From: CAYWJT01 sp964458655
GTDB taxonomy: Bacteria; Acidobacteriota; Aminicenantia; Aminicenantales; Saccharicenantaceae
DNA length: 64,000 bases
Direction of reading: 5' to 3'
Assembly: GCA_964458655.1 (NCBI GenBank)
Contig: CAYWJT010000003.1
Coordinates: forward strand, 1 to 64,000
Part shown: positions 1-8,372 of the stretch, one piece after another
Layout: each line of letters begins with the position of its first letter
How positions within the stretch are numbered: position 1 is the first letter of the stretch
Position numbers and translations under genes: made by a program
The notes under the pieces: generated by a model
The model's database searches: none
Seen by the model: only the letters and a program-made list of their open reading frames with translations
Told to the model about the DNA's origin: nothing

Positions 1-126
1 CATGGCGGCACCTATCATAGCCCATCGTGTCACCTATGTATCTGAACGAGCTCAGAGCGTCGGAGAGTGGTCGGTTGCCGACTTTGGACGAAACGAGCGT
101 GAACGGGCAATCGGCAGGCCCCGGCT
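1..126. other. Window-edge stretch without a gene
   Basis: Short non-coding edge downstream of the first gene. I see no hairpin with a T-run, no repeat and no credible short gene. Confidence 0.4.
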
Positions 127-1215
127 TCAGGCCCGGCCGTAGGTCTGCAAGGCCTCGCGGAAGGCGGCCCGCCTGTCCTCGGGGATGCCGCCGAAGACGC
201 TGACGCCGTCCGCGCCGTTATCGAGCGCCCCTTTGACCGCGACCGGTATCTCCTCGGCCGTCATAGTGTTGACGATCATGCCGCTGAACAGGAGCGCCCT
301 GCGGCCGCGCAGGGCCTCCCGGCCGAGCCGGGTCGCGTTCGCGATCCACTCCACGCCCTCGCTGTAATCGCGGTGGTACATCATGGGGAAGAAAGCGTCC
401 AGGTCCCAACGCGGCCAGTCCTGCCGGACGAGGCTGCGGGCGATGTCCGGAGTGGGGAAGACCGCGGCCGAGACCTTCTTGCCCGCCTGATGCAAGGCCC
501 GCGCCAGATGATTGACCAGGTCCACGACGCTCTGCAGCCGGAACTGCTTCCAAGCTTCGTTCTTCTCAGGCGCTTCCATGACGGCCGGGTCCAGGCCGGA
601 AGCCGCCTTGAAAAGGCGGCGGCAATCGTCGCAATAGCAGTAATCGTATTCGGCGAGCTCGGTCTCCTGGACGAGGTTGTACTTGGGCTGGATGCCGACC
701 GGCAGGATGACGTCCGGGTAGCGGATGTAATCGAGGTGGACGGCGGCCACCTCCCGGTAGGCGGCCAGCCGGAGCAGGCGCTCCTTCAGGAAATCCCGCA
801 CAGCGGGCTTGTTGGGGCAGAGCCAGCGGTAATAATCGACGTAGGGAGGCTTGGCGAGACAGGAATCGCCGTTGCGGTTGACCATGTACCAGTCGGGGTG
901 GGCTTCCATTGTTTTCCTGGCGTTGTGGCAGAGTATCCACGTCCAGCAGTGGACCTCGAAGCCCGCTTCGGCGGCCGCGGGCAGGACGATGTCGAAGCTT
1001 CCCTCCTGGATGCAGATCCCGCTGACGCCCAGGGAACGCAAATCGTCGAGGCGTTTGCGGAACGCGTCTCGGGTTATGTTCCTGGGCGCTCCGAGCCAGA
1101 CCCAGTTGCGGACCTTCCGGCCCTGTTTGGACTGCGCGGCATCTGCTGCGATGGGACCGAGTTTCAAGGCCGCCAGGGCAAGCGCCGAGTTACGCAGAAA
1201 ATCCCGTCTTTTCAT
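127..1215 (-). CDS. Tat-exported GHL10-like glycoside hydrolase-family protein
   Basis: 362 residues. The N-terminus reads MKRRDFLRN followed by a hydrophobic Ala/Leu stretch, a twin-arginine signal, so the enzyme should act in the periplasm or be surface-exposed. The body (about 35-355) looks like a TIM barrel of the glycosyl-hydrolase-like family GHL10/DUF187: an early VWLG strand, an HLDYIRYP motif near the middle and a late FFPMMYHRDY segment, as seen in that family. The substrate is unknown; polysaccharide cleavage is inferred from fold family only. A Shine-Dalgarno (SD)-like AGGAAA lies just before the ATG, and a strong promoter is found about 80 bp upstream. It stands alone, divergent from the GtaA-like gene. 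Confidence 0.8.
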   Translation of the reverse strand: MKRRDFLRNSALALAALKLGPIAADAAQSKQGRKVRNWVWLGAPRNITRDAFRKRLDDLRSLGVSGICIQEGSFDIVLPAAAEAGFEVHCWTWILCHNARKTMEAHPDWYMVNRNGDSCLAKPPYVDYYRWLCPNKPAVRDFLKERLLRLAAYREVAAVHLDYIRYPDVILPVGIQPKYNLVQETELAEYDYCYCDDCRRLFKAASGLDPAVMEAPEKNEAWKQFRLQSVVDLVNHLARALHQAGKKVSAAVFPTPDIARSLVRQDWPRWDLDAFFPMMYHRDYSEGVEWIANATRLGREALRGRRALLFSGMIVNTMTAEEIPVAVKGALDNGADGVSVFGGIPEDRRAAFREALQTYGRA

Positions 1216-1294
1216 CTGTGTTTCCTGATCCGTTCCCGGTCAAATTCCCGGGGCGATCCGGCAAAGCCTTTGCCGTTGCCGGCGTATCGCGCCA

Positions 1295-1323
1295 AACATA
1301 AGCCGCGGCCGAAACATTGTCAA
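1295..1323 (-). promoter_or_regulatory. Sigma70-type promoter of the GHL10-like gene
   Basis: On the minus strand TTGACA (1318-1323) and TATGTT (1295-1300) are separated by exactly 17 bp. The predicted start is near 1288, giving a leader of about 70 nt before the ATG at 1215. Confidence 0.6.
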
Positions 1324-1325
1324 TA

Positions 1326-1458
1326 GTCGGCGGGCGTCTATTGTCCAGGACCGAAAAGCGAACTCTTTAGGGTTGCGCTTTTGCCCACATTTTTCGTCAT
1401 AGAGCCTGGTCGGCAGGCGTCTGTCGTCAACAACTGATAAGCGAATTCTTTAGGGTTG
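1326..1458. repeat. Pair of imperfect 50-bp direct repeats, 83-bp period
   Basis: Two 50-bp copies (1326-1375 and 1409-1458) match over most of their length. The last 20 bases differ at one position (AAGCGAACTCTTTAGGGTTG versus AAGCGAATTCTTTAGGGTTG). They fill much of the 395-bp divergent gap 1216-1610 between the GHL10-like and GtaA-like genes. The second copy runs into TTGAAA (1456-1461) and TATAGT (1477-1482) with a 15-bp spacer, a weak promoter candidate. Function unknown; paired regulator sites or remnants of a repeat family are possible. Confidence 0.6.
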
Positions 1459-1549
1459 AAAAGTGAACGCCTATGCTATAGTCCTCCGCCGGGAGGCGCC
1501 CCCGCAATAAAATGTGTCGGGCGGTTCAGGTCTGACCGCCGTCCGCCCC

Positions 1550-1579
1550 TTGAGGACGGCCGCCGCTTTATCATATATT
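1550..1579 (+). promoter_or_regulatory. Putative promoter of the GtaA-like gene
   Basis: TTGAGG (1550-1555), an 18-bp spacer and TATATT (1574-1579) place transcription near 1587, about 25 nt before the ATG at 1611. The SD AGGAG (1601-1605) is 5 bp from that ATG and decides the start. Confidence 0.5.
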
Positions 1580-1610
1580 GCACGCGTCCACTTCACTTCG
1601 AGGAGTCGCT

Positions 1611-3779
1611 ATGAGAAAGCTTGGGAACCTCGGTTTTCTGGCCTTTTTATTCCTGATATGCCTGATATGCCTGCCGGCCGCTTCCGTCAAGGCCGCGGCT
1701 CAAGAACAGCCGGGCGTTCAGGGCCGTCCGCCGGCCGTGCCGCTCATCGTCCATGACCCCTACTTCAGCATCTGGTCGGCTTCGGACCGACTGACGGACG
1801 ACTGGACGAGACACTGGACCGGCCGCGTCCATCCCATCTCCGGCCTGGTGCGGGTCGACGGCCAGGCCTTTCGGTTCGCCGGTCCGAGCCCGTCTTCGGT
1901 CCCGGCCATGGAACAGAAGTCCATGTTCATGACGCCCACCCGAACGGTCTATACTTTCAGCGCGGCCGGCATGGAGCTCACGGTGACGTTCCTTTCGCCG
2001 CTCCTCATCCACGACCTCGAGGTGATGTCGCGGCCCCTCACGTATGTCGTGGCCGAGGCGGTCTCGGCCGACGGCCTCGAGCATGAAGTCAGCCTTTATT
2101 TTTCGGCCGGGGCCGAGATCGCCGTGAACAATCCCGACCAGAGCGTCTTCTGGGGCCGCTACAGGGTGCCCGGCCTCGAGGTCATGGCCCTGGGCAGTCA
2201 GGAGCAGCGCCTGCTCGGCAAGAACGGCGACGACCTGCGTATCGACTGGGGCTGGCTCTACCTGGCCGTGCCGCAGGCGCAGGCCGCAGCCTCGCACCTC
2301 GGGTCCGGCTGGGAAACTAGGCGCGCCTTCGCGATCAGCGGCGGCCTGCCCGATGCCGACTTGACCGAGAGGCCCCGTCCGGCCGACGACGGCATAGCCG
2401 CCGCGGCCGTGCTCGACTTCGGCCGAGTGGCGGGCGGCTCCGTCTCTCGGCGGCTCATGCTGGCCTACGACGACGGTTTTTCCATCGAGTATTTCTACCG
2501 CAAGCTGCGGCCTTACTGGCGGCGGACCGGCTGGACCGCCGACGACCTGCTGCGCGCCGCCGATAGGGAGTATGATTCAGTCCTCAAGCGGTGCCTGCAG
2601 TTCGACCGGGAACTCGTCACGGACCTGAGGCGGGTCGGCGGCGAGAAATTCGCCTTTTCCGCCGTCCTGGCCTACCGGCAGTCCATCGCCGCCCACAAGC
2701 TGGCCGTCGACCTGGACGGGACGCCGCTTTTCTTCCCCAAGGAGAATTTCTCGAACGGCTGCATCTCGACGGTCGACGTCATATATCCGGCGGCGCCGCA
2801 GTACCTGCTCTTCAACCCGGTCCTGGCGCGCGGCCTGCTCATTCCGGTCATGGAATACGCCAAGTCGCCGCTCTGGCCCTTTCCCTTCGCGCCGCACGAC
2901 CTCGGCACCTATCCTTGGGCCAACGGGCAGGTCTACGGTGGGGGAGCCGTGAGCGGGGAGGACCAGATGCCGGTCGAGGAGAGCGGCAACATGATCATCC
3001 TGGCCGCCGCCCTGGCCCAGGCCGAAGGCAACCCGGCTTTCGCTGAGCGCTACTGGCCGCTCCTTTCGCGCTGGGCCGCCTATCTCAAAGAGAAGGGCCT
3101 CGACCCGGAGAACCAGCTCTGCACCGACGACTTCGCCGGGCATCTGGCCCATAACGCCAACCTGTCGCTCAAGGCCATCCTGGCCCTGCGTTCTTACGCC
3201 TGGTTGGCCGAGCGGACGGGCCGCCGCAAAGAAGCCGCGGAATACGGAGAGATAGCCAAGCGATACGCCCGAGATTGGGTGAAGATGGCCGATGACGGCG
3301 ACCATTTCCGCTTGGCCTTCGACAGGCCCGGCACCTGGAGCCAGAAATACAACCTCGTCTGGGACAGGGTCCTCGGCTTCAGCCTGTTCCCGCCGGCCGT
3401 GGCTAAAAAGGAGCTCGCATTCTACGCCCGGCAGCAGCTCAAGTACGGCCTGCCGCTCGACAGCCGCAAGACCTACACCAAGCTCGACTGGGTGTTCTGG
3501 ACGGCCGCCCTGGCGGGCGACCGGGAGACTTTCCTGCGCTTCATCGAACCGGTGCATGCCTTTCTCAACCAAACGCCCGACCGCGTGCCGATGACGGACT
3601 GGTACTGGACAGACACCGGTCGCAAAACGGGCTTCCAGGCGAGGCCGGTCGTCGGCGGCGTCTTCATCCCGATGCTGGCCGACCCGGCCATGAGGGCCAA
3701 GTGGAGCCTAAGGCCGGCCGCGGGCGTGGAGCAGGTCGGGAATAAAGACGGCACGCAAGTCACAGCGCAGGTGCATTGA
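1611..3779 (+). CDS. Secreted glutaminase A (GtaA/DUF4965)-family protein
   Basis: 722 residues from the ATG that has AGGAG 5 bp upstream; an in-frame start 33 nt earlier has no SD. The leader is a long Sec signal (about 1-30). The mature part follows the DUF4964/DUF5127/DUF4965/DUF1793 layout of fungal and bacteroidete GtaA-type proteins: an early region with DPYFSIWSASDRL and a WTG motif, a beta-sandwich middle, then an alpha/alpha-toroid-like C-terminal half. Fungal members are reported as glutaminases, but activity of bacterial members is largely untested; a glycosidase-like activity is an alternative. It is followed 89 bp later by an M28 peptidase, suggesting shared peptide or amide breakdown outside the cytoplasm. 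Confidence 0.75.
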   Translation: MRKLGNLGFLAFLFLICLICLPAASVKAAAQEQPGVQGRPPAVPLIVHDPYFSIWSASDRLTDDWTRHWTGRVHPISGLVRVDGQAFRFAGPSPSSVPAMEQKSMFMTPTRTVYTFSAAGMELTVTFLSPLLIHDLEVMSRPLTYVVAEAVSADGLEHEVSLYFSAGAEIAVNNPDQSVFWGRYRVPGLEVMALGSQEQRLLGKNGDDLRIDWGWLYLAVPQAQAAASHLGSGWETRRAFAISGGLPDADLTERPRPADDGIAAAAVLDFGRVAGGSVSRRLMLAYDDGFSIEYFYRKLRPYWRRTGWTADDLLRAADREYDSVLKRCLQFDRELVTDLRRVGGEKFAFSAVLAYRQSIAAHKLAVDLDGTPLFFPKENFSNGCISTVDVIYPAAPQYLLFNPVLARGLLIPVMEYAKSPLWPFPFAPHDLGTYPWANGQVYGGGAVSGEDQMPVEESGNMIILAAALAQAEGNPAFAERYWPLLSRWAAYLKEKGLDPENQLCTDDFAGHLAHNANLSLKAILALRSYAWLAERTGRRKEAAEYGEIAKRYARDWVKMADDGDHFRLAFDRPGTWSQKYNLVWDRVLGFSLFPPAVAKKELAFYARQQLKYGLPLDSRKTYTKLDWVFWTAALAGDRETFLRFIEPVHAFLNQTPDRVPMTDWYWTDTGRKTGFQARPVVGGVFIPMLADPAMRAKWSLRPAAGVEQVGNKDGTQVTAQVH

Positions 3780-3868
3780 CGAACGGCGCGGCAGGCGGGT
3801 ATGAGTAAGCGAAGGGGAGCAGGCCGCGGTCCGCTTGCAAGCCCAGCGCTGTTTTGATTAAATAACCG

Positions 3869-5569
3869 GTGATGAGCACGCCCAAGGTCTGGCTGACAGC
3901 GGTCGTGACCGCTGCGGTCTTCGCGGCCGGGCCGGTCCAAGCGCCGTCGTCAGTAAGCCTGATCAGCATCGCCAAGGATTCGCCGTCGGTACAGCGGACG
4001 GTTTCCAGACTGCAGATCGACGTGCGCCAGGAGCTCGAGACCTGCTTCCTGGCCTTCGTCGACCGCGACGACATGCGCGGCCTAAGGCGGGAGGGGGTCA
4101 GGTTCAAGGTCATCGACAGGAAGGCCTCGGGCCGCGAATACTTCCTTTTGCCGGTAGCGGCTGACGACCGGTCCGACCTCGAACGCCTGGCCGGCCTGGG
4201 GCAGGCCGTGCAGGTCGAGCCCGGGACAGCGCTCTTTTGGAGCGAGCGCGCCGACGTCAGTTCCCTACTTCCGCCCGAACTGCCGCGAAAGGCCCTGCCA
4301 GATGTTTCGATCCTGCCCTACCTGAAAGCTCCGGCCGCGGCGGGCGTCGAGGCTGCGGCGGCGGTCCAGGACCCGGCCATCGAGGCCATCGCCTCGGAAG
4401 TTTCCGCGGCCAACCTGACGAACTCCATCCAGACGCTCCAGGACTTCGGCACCAGGTACGCCTCGACAGCGGCCTGCGAAGCAGCCGGCGATTTTCTCTA
4501 CGGGTATTTCATGGGACTCGGCCTGGACGACGTCCGCTTCGAGAGCTTCAGTTTCTCGGGCCATGTCTCCCGCAACGTCGTCGCCACCAAGACCGGCTCG
4601 ACCTACCCCGAAGATTACTACATAGTCTGCGGTCACTACGATTCCACGAGCGGCGCCTCGACCAGGCTGACCAACGCCCCGGGCGCCGACGACAACGCTT
4701 CCGGGACCGCCGCGGTCATGGAGGCGGCCCGCGTCCTGGCTTCGAGGGAGCTCGACTTCTCGGTCCGCTTCATCGCCTTCTCGGCCGAGGAATGGGGCCT
4801 TTACGGAAGCCAGGCCTATGCGGCCGCCGCGGCGGCGCGGGGGGAAAGGATCCACGGCGTCATCAACCTCGATATGATCGCCTACGCCGACGCCATGCCC
4901 GAGGACCTCGAGGTCATCGTCAACGGCTACTCGCAGTGGCTCGCCGAGCGGCTGCGGACCGCGGCCAACGTCTACGCCGGGCTGGCCACGCGCAAGATAG
5001 TCAACGCCTCTTTCACCTATTCCGACCACGCTCCCTTCTGGGACAGGGGCTACGCGGCCATGCTCGGCATCGAGGACGAGCCCATCCGCAACCCCTACTA
5101 TCACACGACGAACGACCGCCTTGACACCCTGAACGTCACGTTCTGCCGCGGCTCGGCCGCGGCCGCGCTGGCCCTGCTGGCTGAGCTGGCTCAGCCCGTA
5201 AGGTTGGGATACCCCAGGACGCCGGTCGGGGTCGAGGCGGCCGCGTCGACATACCGCTCCCTGTTCAACGCCGTCAAGGCGGTCCGATTGAGCTGGTCCC
5301 CGCAATCCGACGCCGTCGGTTTCAACGTCTATCGGTCGACTGTTTCTCACTTGAACTACGTGAAGCTGAACGAGGTCCCGGTCACGGGCTTGTCTTTCGA
5401 CGACCCGGGCATCGACATAAGCACGGGATATTATTACGCCGTGTCCGCGGTAGGGCCCGGCGGGCTGGAAAGCTACCTGTCAAAGGAGTCCGTTGTGCCG
5501 CCGAGCGTCACGCTGAACGCTTCGGTCCTGTCAGGCCTGCTGCTGTTGCGGCCGGGAGCGGTCTGGTGA
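3869..5569 (+). CDS. Secreted M28 zinc aminopeptidase with C-terminal FnIII-like domain
   Basis: 566 residues if GTG 3869 is used, 565 from the adjacent ATG 3872; no clear SD separates them. Sec signal at 1-20, then a propeptide-like region (about 25-150). The M28 catalytic domain (about 180-450) has all expected zinc ligands visible: His256 in GHYDS, Asp274/Asp275 in GADDNASG, the Glu307-Glu308 pair in SAEEWG, Asp335 in NLDMI and His387 in YSDHAPF. A fibronectin-III-like domain (about 465-560) ends the protein. It should cleave N-terminal residues from peptides in the periplasm or outside. The stop overlaps the GTG start of the next barrel gene (GTGA), so the two are probably co-translated. 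Confidence 0.88.
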   Translation: MMSTPKVWLTAVVTAAVFAAGPVQAPSSVSLISIAKDSPSVQRTVSRLQIDVRQELETCFLAFVDRDDMRGLRREGVRFKVIDRKASGREYFLLPVAADDRSDLERLAGLGQAVQVEPGTALFWSERADVSSLLPPELPRKALPDVSILPYLKAPAAAGVEAAAAVQDPAIEAIASEVSAANLTNSIQTLQDFGTRYASTAACEAAGDFLYGYFMGLGLDDVRFESFSFSGHVSRNVVATKTGSTYPEDYYIVCGHYDSTSGASTRLTNAPGADDNASGTAAVMEAARVLASRELDFSVRFIAFSAEEWGLYGSQAYAAAAAARGERIHGVINLDMIAYADAMPEDLEVIVNGYSQWLAERLRTAANVYAGLATRKIVNASFTYSDHAPFWDRGYAAMLGIEDEPIRNPYYHTTNDRLDTLNVTFCRGSAAAALALLAELAQPVRLGYPRTPVGVEAAASTYRSLFNAVKAVRLSWSPQSDAVGFNVYRSTVSHLNYVKLNEVPVTGLSFDDPGIDISTGYYYAVSAVGPGGLESYLSKESVVPPSVTLNASVLSGLLLLRPGAVW

Positions 5570-6198
5570 GGCGCGGCCGCTCTTTCGCCGTGTCCCTGGT
5601 CGGCCTTACGGCCCTTTTCGCGCTCCTGCCGGCGGCCGCCCTCGGCGCCGAAGTCGGTTTCTGCCTCTCGGGTGGCCTGTTCTCGCCCGGCGGCTCGGTT
5701 TACCGCGACATCTACGGCGGCGCCATGCCGGTCAACGCGGAAGCCACGGTCGGTCTCGGTTCCGGCCTCGAGCTCGGGCTGGGCCTTAACATCATAAGCG
5801 ATAAGGGCCGGGCGCAGCTTGTTGAGGGCGAGCCGGGCGCGTCGTACGAGTTGAAGTTCACGAGATGCTCACTGCCGCTCTCGCTCTATTTCCGGTTCGA
5901 TGCCGGGCCGGTGGTCGTCAGGCTCGGCGGCGGTCTGGCCTGGGTGCGCTTCAGGGAGGCCTGGCTCGACCCCGGCCTCGAGGAACTGACGGTGACCGGA
6001 AGCGTGTTCTCTCCGCGATTTTCCGGCACGCTCGACATAGGCATAACTCGGCGTCTGAGCGGCTGCTTCACCGTTCTCTATGAGAGCGTTTCCACTTCTG
6101 CTTCCAGGGTCAGCCTGGGCTCCATCAACCTGGGAGGCCTGCAGTTTCTGGCCGGTGTGCGGCTGACCCTGGGGAGCAATAGAGCCGTCGGCCGCTGA
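5566..6198 (+). CDS. Small outer-membrane beta-barrel protein
   Basis: 210 residues. GTG start embedded in the TGA stop of the M28 gene. A Sec signal (to about residue 27, ending LGAE) precedes alternating hydrophobic/polar strands rich in Gly and aromatic residues, such as LGSGLELGLGLNI and VVRLGGGLAWVRF, typical of an 8-stranded OmpA/OmpX-like barrel. No enzyme motif is seen. The translational coupling suggests it belongs with the secreted peptidase, perhaps as an anchor or pore, but that is inference. Confidence 0.65.
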   Translation: MRRGRSFAVSLVGLTALFALLPAAALGAEVGFCLSGGLFSPGGSVYRDIYGGAMPVNAEATVGLGSGLELGLGLNIISDKGRAQLVEGEPGASYELKFTRCSLPLSLYFRFDAGPVVVRLGGGLAWVRFREAWLDPGLEELTVTGSVFSPRFSGTLDIGITRRLSGCFTVLYESVSTSASRVSLGSINLGGLQFLAGVRLTLGSNRAVGR

Positions 6199-6231
6199 AA
6201 CTGAGGTCGCCGCGGCCTTGACGAGGAGCAT

Positions 6232-6250
6232 CGCGATCAACTTGATCGCG
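6232..6250. promoter_or_regulatory. 19-bp perfect interrupted palindrome, operator candidate
   Basis: CGCGATCAA-C-TTGATCGCG: 9-bp arms around a single central base, 31 bp before the ATG at 6281. A one-base loop makes an RNA hairpin unlikely, so a dimeric repressor site (LacI/GntR style) is the better reading. Confidence 0.55.
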
Positions 6251-6280
6251 CCCTGAACAGGCGCGCCGAGGAGGCATAAC

Positions 6281-7648
6281 ATGGGCAGCGAGAAAGAAAC
6301 GAGCCGGAGCCGGAGGGATTTCCTGAAGACCGGCGGGGCCGCGCTGGCGGCGGCCGCGGCCGGCGCGCTAAGGCCGCGATCGGTTTCGGCCGGTCCGTCC
6401 GCGCCAGGCGAAGCCAGGTCGGCCTTCCGCACGAATCCGTTGGAAAGGGTCAGGGTGGGCTTTGTCGGCGTCGGCGGCATGGGCTCGGTCCACGTCCAGA
6501 ATTTCCTGAGAATCGACAGAGTCGAGGTCAGGGCCGTCTGCGACATAGTGCCGGAGAAGGTGGAACGCGTCCAGAAGTGGGTGGTCGAGGCCGGGCAGCC
6601 GAAACCCGCCGGATACAGCGACGGCCCCTGGGATTTCAAGCGCATGTGCGAGAGGGAGGACCTCGACCTGGTCTTCACGGCCACTCCCTGGGAATGGCAC
6701 GTGCCAGTCTGTGTCGCGGCCATGAAGAACGGCAAGCACGCCGCGACCGAGGTGCCGGCGGCCGTTACCCTCGAGGAGTGCTGGCAGCTCGTAGAAACGG
6801 CCGAGAGCACCGGCCGCCACTGCCTGATGATGGAGAACTGCTGCTACGACCGCTTCGAGCTCATGACCTTGAACATGGTCAGGCGGGGACTCCTCGGCGA
6901 AGTCCTGCACGCCGAATGCGGCTACCTCCACGACCTGCGCGACGTGAAGTTCTCGAGCCAGGGCGAGGGGCTGTGGCGGCGCCAGCATTCTTGGAAAAGG
7001 AATGGCAACCTCTATCCGACCCACGGGCTCGGCCCGGTCGCCCAGAACATGAATATAAACCGCGGCGACGCTTTCGACCTCCTGGTCTCCTTCAGCAGCC
7101 CTTCGCGCGGCCTCCAGGAATACGCCCGGGACAGGTTCGGCCCGGACTCCCCCCAGGCGAGGGAAAAGTTCGCCCTCGGCGACGTCAACACGAGCCTGAT
7201 CAGGACCAAACTGGGCAAGACGAACATCGTCATCCACGACACCAACCTGCCCCGCCCGTACACCCGAATCCATCTGGTGCAGGGGACCAGGGGCATCGTC
7301 CGGAAATGGCCGCATGAGGTCTACATCGAAGGCCGCAGCCCGCGGCACCAATGGGAGCCCTTCGAGAACTACGCGCCGGAGTTCGAGCATCCGCTCTGGA
7401 ACAAGCTGGCCGTGAAAGGGGAGGGCCGCGGCCACGGCGGCATGGATTTCATCGAGGATTACAGGCTGGTCGAGTGCCTGCTCAAGGGCGAGCCTCTCGA
7501 CTACGACGTTTACGACGCGGCCGCCTGGAGCGCCGTCACGGCCCTGAGCGAGAGGAGCGTGGCTTCGGCCGGCAAGCCCCAGAAGTTCCCCGACTTCACC
7601 CGCGGGCTGTGGAAGACCAACCCGCCCCTGGGCATAATAGGCGGCTGA
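6281..7648 (+). CDS. Tat-exported Gfo/Idh/MocA-family oxidoreductase
   Basis: 455 residues; the ATG is preceded by GAGGAGG. The leader carries SRSRRDFLKTGG plus an Ala-rich hydrophobic segment, a classic Tat signal. An NAD(P)-binding Rossmann domain begins near residue 50 with VGFVGVGGMGS, followed by ATPWEWH and the ATEVPAAV segment that usually contributes the EKP-type lysine (here E-V-P, so the usual Lys is absent). The C-terminal alpha/beta domain has the H-rich stretch found in exported Gfo/Idh/MocA glycosidase-like enzymes. Tat export is consistent with cofactor insertion before transport. Likely substrates are glycosides or sugar derivatives. Possibly controlled by the palindrome at 6232-6250. 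Confidence 0.82.
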   Translation: MGSEKETSRSRRDFLKTGGAALAAAAAGALRPRSVSAGPSAPGEARSAFRTNPLERVRVGFVGVGGMGSVHVQNFLRIDRVEVRAVCDIVPEKVERVQKWVVEAGQPKPAGYSDGPWDFKRMCEREDLDLVFTATPWEWHVPVCVAAMKNGKHAATEVPAAVTLEECWQLVETAESTGRHCLMMENCCYDRFELMTLNMVRRGLLGEVLHAECGYLHDLRDVKFSSQGEGLWRRQHSWKRNGNLYPTHGLGPVAQNMNINRGDAFDLLVSFSSPSRGLQEYARDRFGPDSPQAREKFALGDVNTSLIRTKLGKTNIVIHDTNLPRPYTRIHLVQGTRGIVRKWPHEVYIEGRSPRHQWEPFENYAPEFEHPLWNKLAVKGEGRGHGGMDFIEDYRLVECLLKGEPLDYDVYDAAAWSAVTALSERSVASAGKPQKFPDFTRGLWKTNPPLGIIGG

Positions 7649-7797
7649 ATCGTGGCGCAAGCGAACGGGGACGGGAGGGATATGGAGCGGAGTGAACGAC
7701 CTTACCGCCTTTTTCGACGTACGGCGCAAGGACTAGCCGCGTTGAACGCGGCGGAAGAGTGCGAAGGGCGCTCATAAGACAAGAAAGGAGTCCCGCC

Positions 7798-8298
7798 ATG
7801 AGCTTGATCAGGTGCCCTGAATGCAGCAGGGAAGTGAGCGATAAAGCCTATTCCTGCCCTGGTTGCGGCCACCCGCTGCGAGAGCCCGGGCCGCCGGCAG
7901 GCTGGCCCCCGGGACAGGTCTGGAACTACGAATACAAGTCCCAGAAGAAGATCTTCGGCCTGCCGCTTGTCCATGTCGTCTACGGGCCGGCCTGGGGCAG
8001 GGGGCTGAAACCGGCCAAAGGTTTCATAGCCATTGGCAACATAGCCATCGGTGTCGTGTCCGTGGGCGGACTTTCGGCCGGCGTTTTCTGTCTCGGCGGC
8101 ATCGGGTTCGGGCTGGTCACCGTCGCCGGGCTGGCGTTCGGGCTCGGACTGGCCGTCGGGGGAGTGGCTGTCGGCTACCTGGCCGTGGGCGGAATGGCGG
8201 TGGGGATATATGCTCTTGGCGGCTTGGCCCTAGGCGAGCACACTATCTACAACGACCCCAATTTCATCGACAGCCTGAGGCGCATTTTCCGGTTCTGA
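7798..8298 (+). CDS. Zinc-ribbon protein with glycine pentad repeat
   Basis: 166 residues; the start is set by AAAGGAG before ATG 7798. Residues 1-27 form a zinc ribbon (Cys6, Cys9, Cys20, Cys23). A linker leads to about 80 residues with a striking 5-residue rhythm of the form A/V-I/V-G-x-x (AIGNI, AIGVV, SVGGL and so on to LALGE), Gly at nearly every third position of the unit. The C-terminus is short and charged. The repeat could be a beta-solenoid of pentapeptide-repeat type or a Gly-zipper membrane region; I cannot decide. No catalytic motif. It sits alone between the oxidoreductase and the TetR operon. Confidence 0.7.
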   Translation: MSLIRCPECSREVSDKAYSCPGCGHPLREPGPPAGWPPGQVWNYEYKSQKKIFGLPLVHVVYGPAWGRGLKPAKGFIAIGNIAIGVVSVGGLSAGVFCLGGIGFGLVTVAGLAFGLGLAVGGVAVGYLAVGGMAVGIYALGGLALGEHTIYNDPNFIDSLRRIFRF

Positions 8299-8338
8299 GG
8301 CCGGTCAAACCGTCCCGTCTCCCATGTAATATCTCCTC

Positions 8339-8366
8339 TTGACATCGCCGCCGAAACGGCTATTAT
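8339..8366 (+). promoter_or_regulatory. Near-consensus promoter abutting the tetR start codon
   Basis: TTGACA (8339-8344), 16-bp spacer, TATTAT (8361-8366). The predicted transcription start (about 8372-8374) coincides with the ATG at 8373, so the transcript would be leaderless unless translation starts further in. Confidence 0.65.
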
Positions 8367-8372
8367 AAAACT

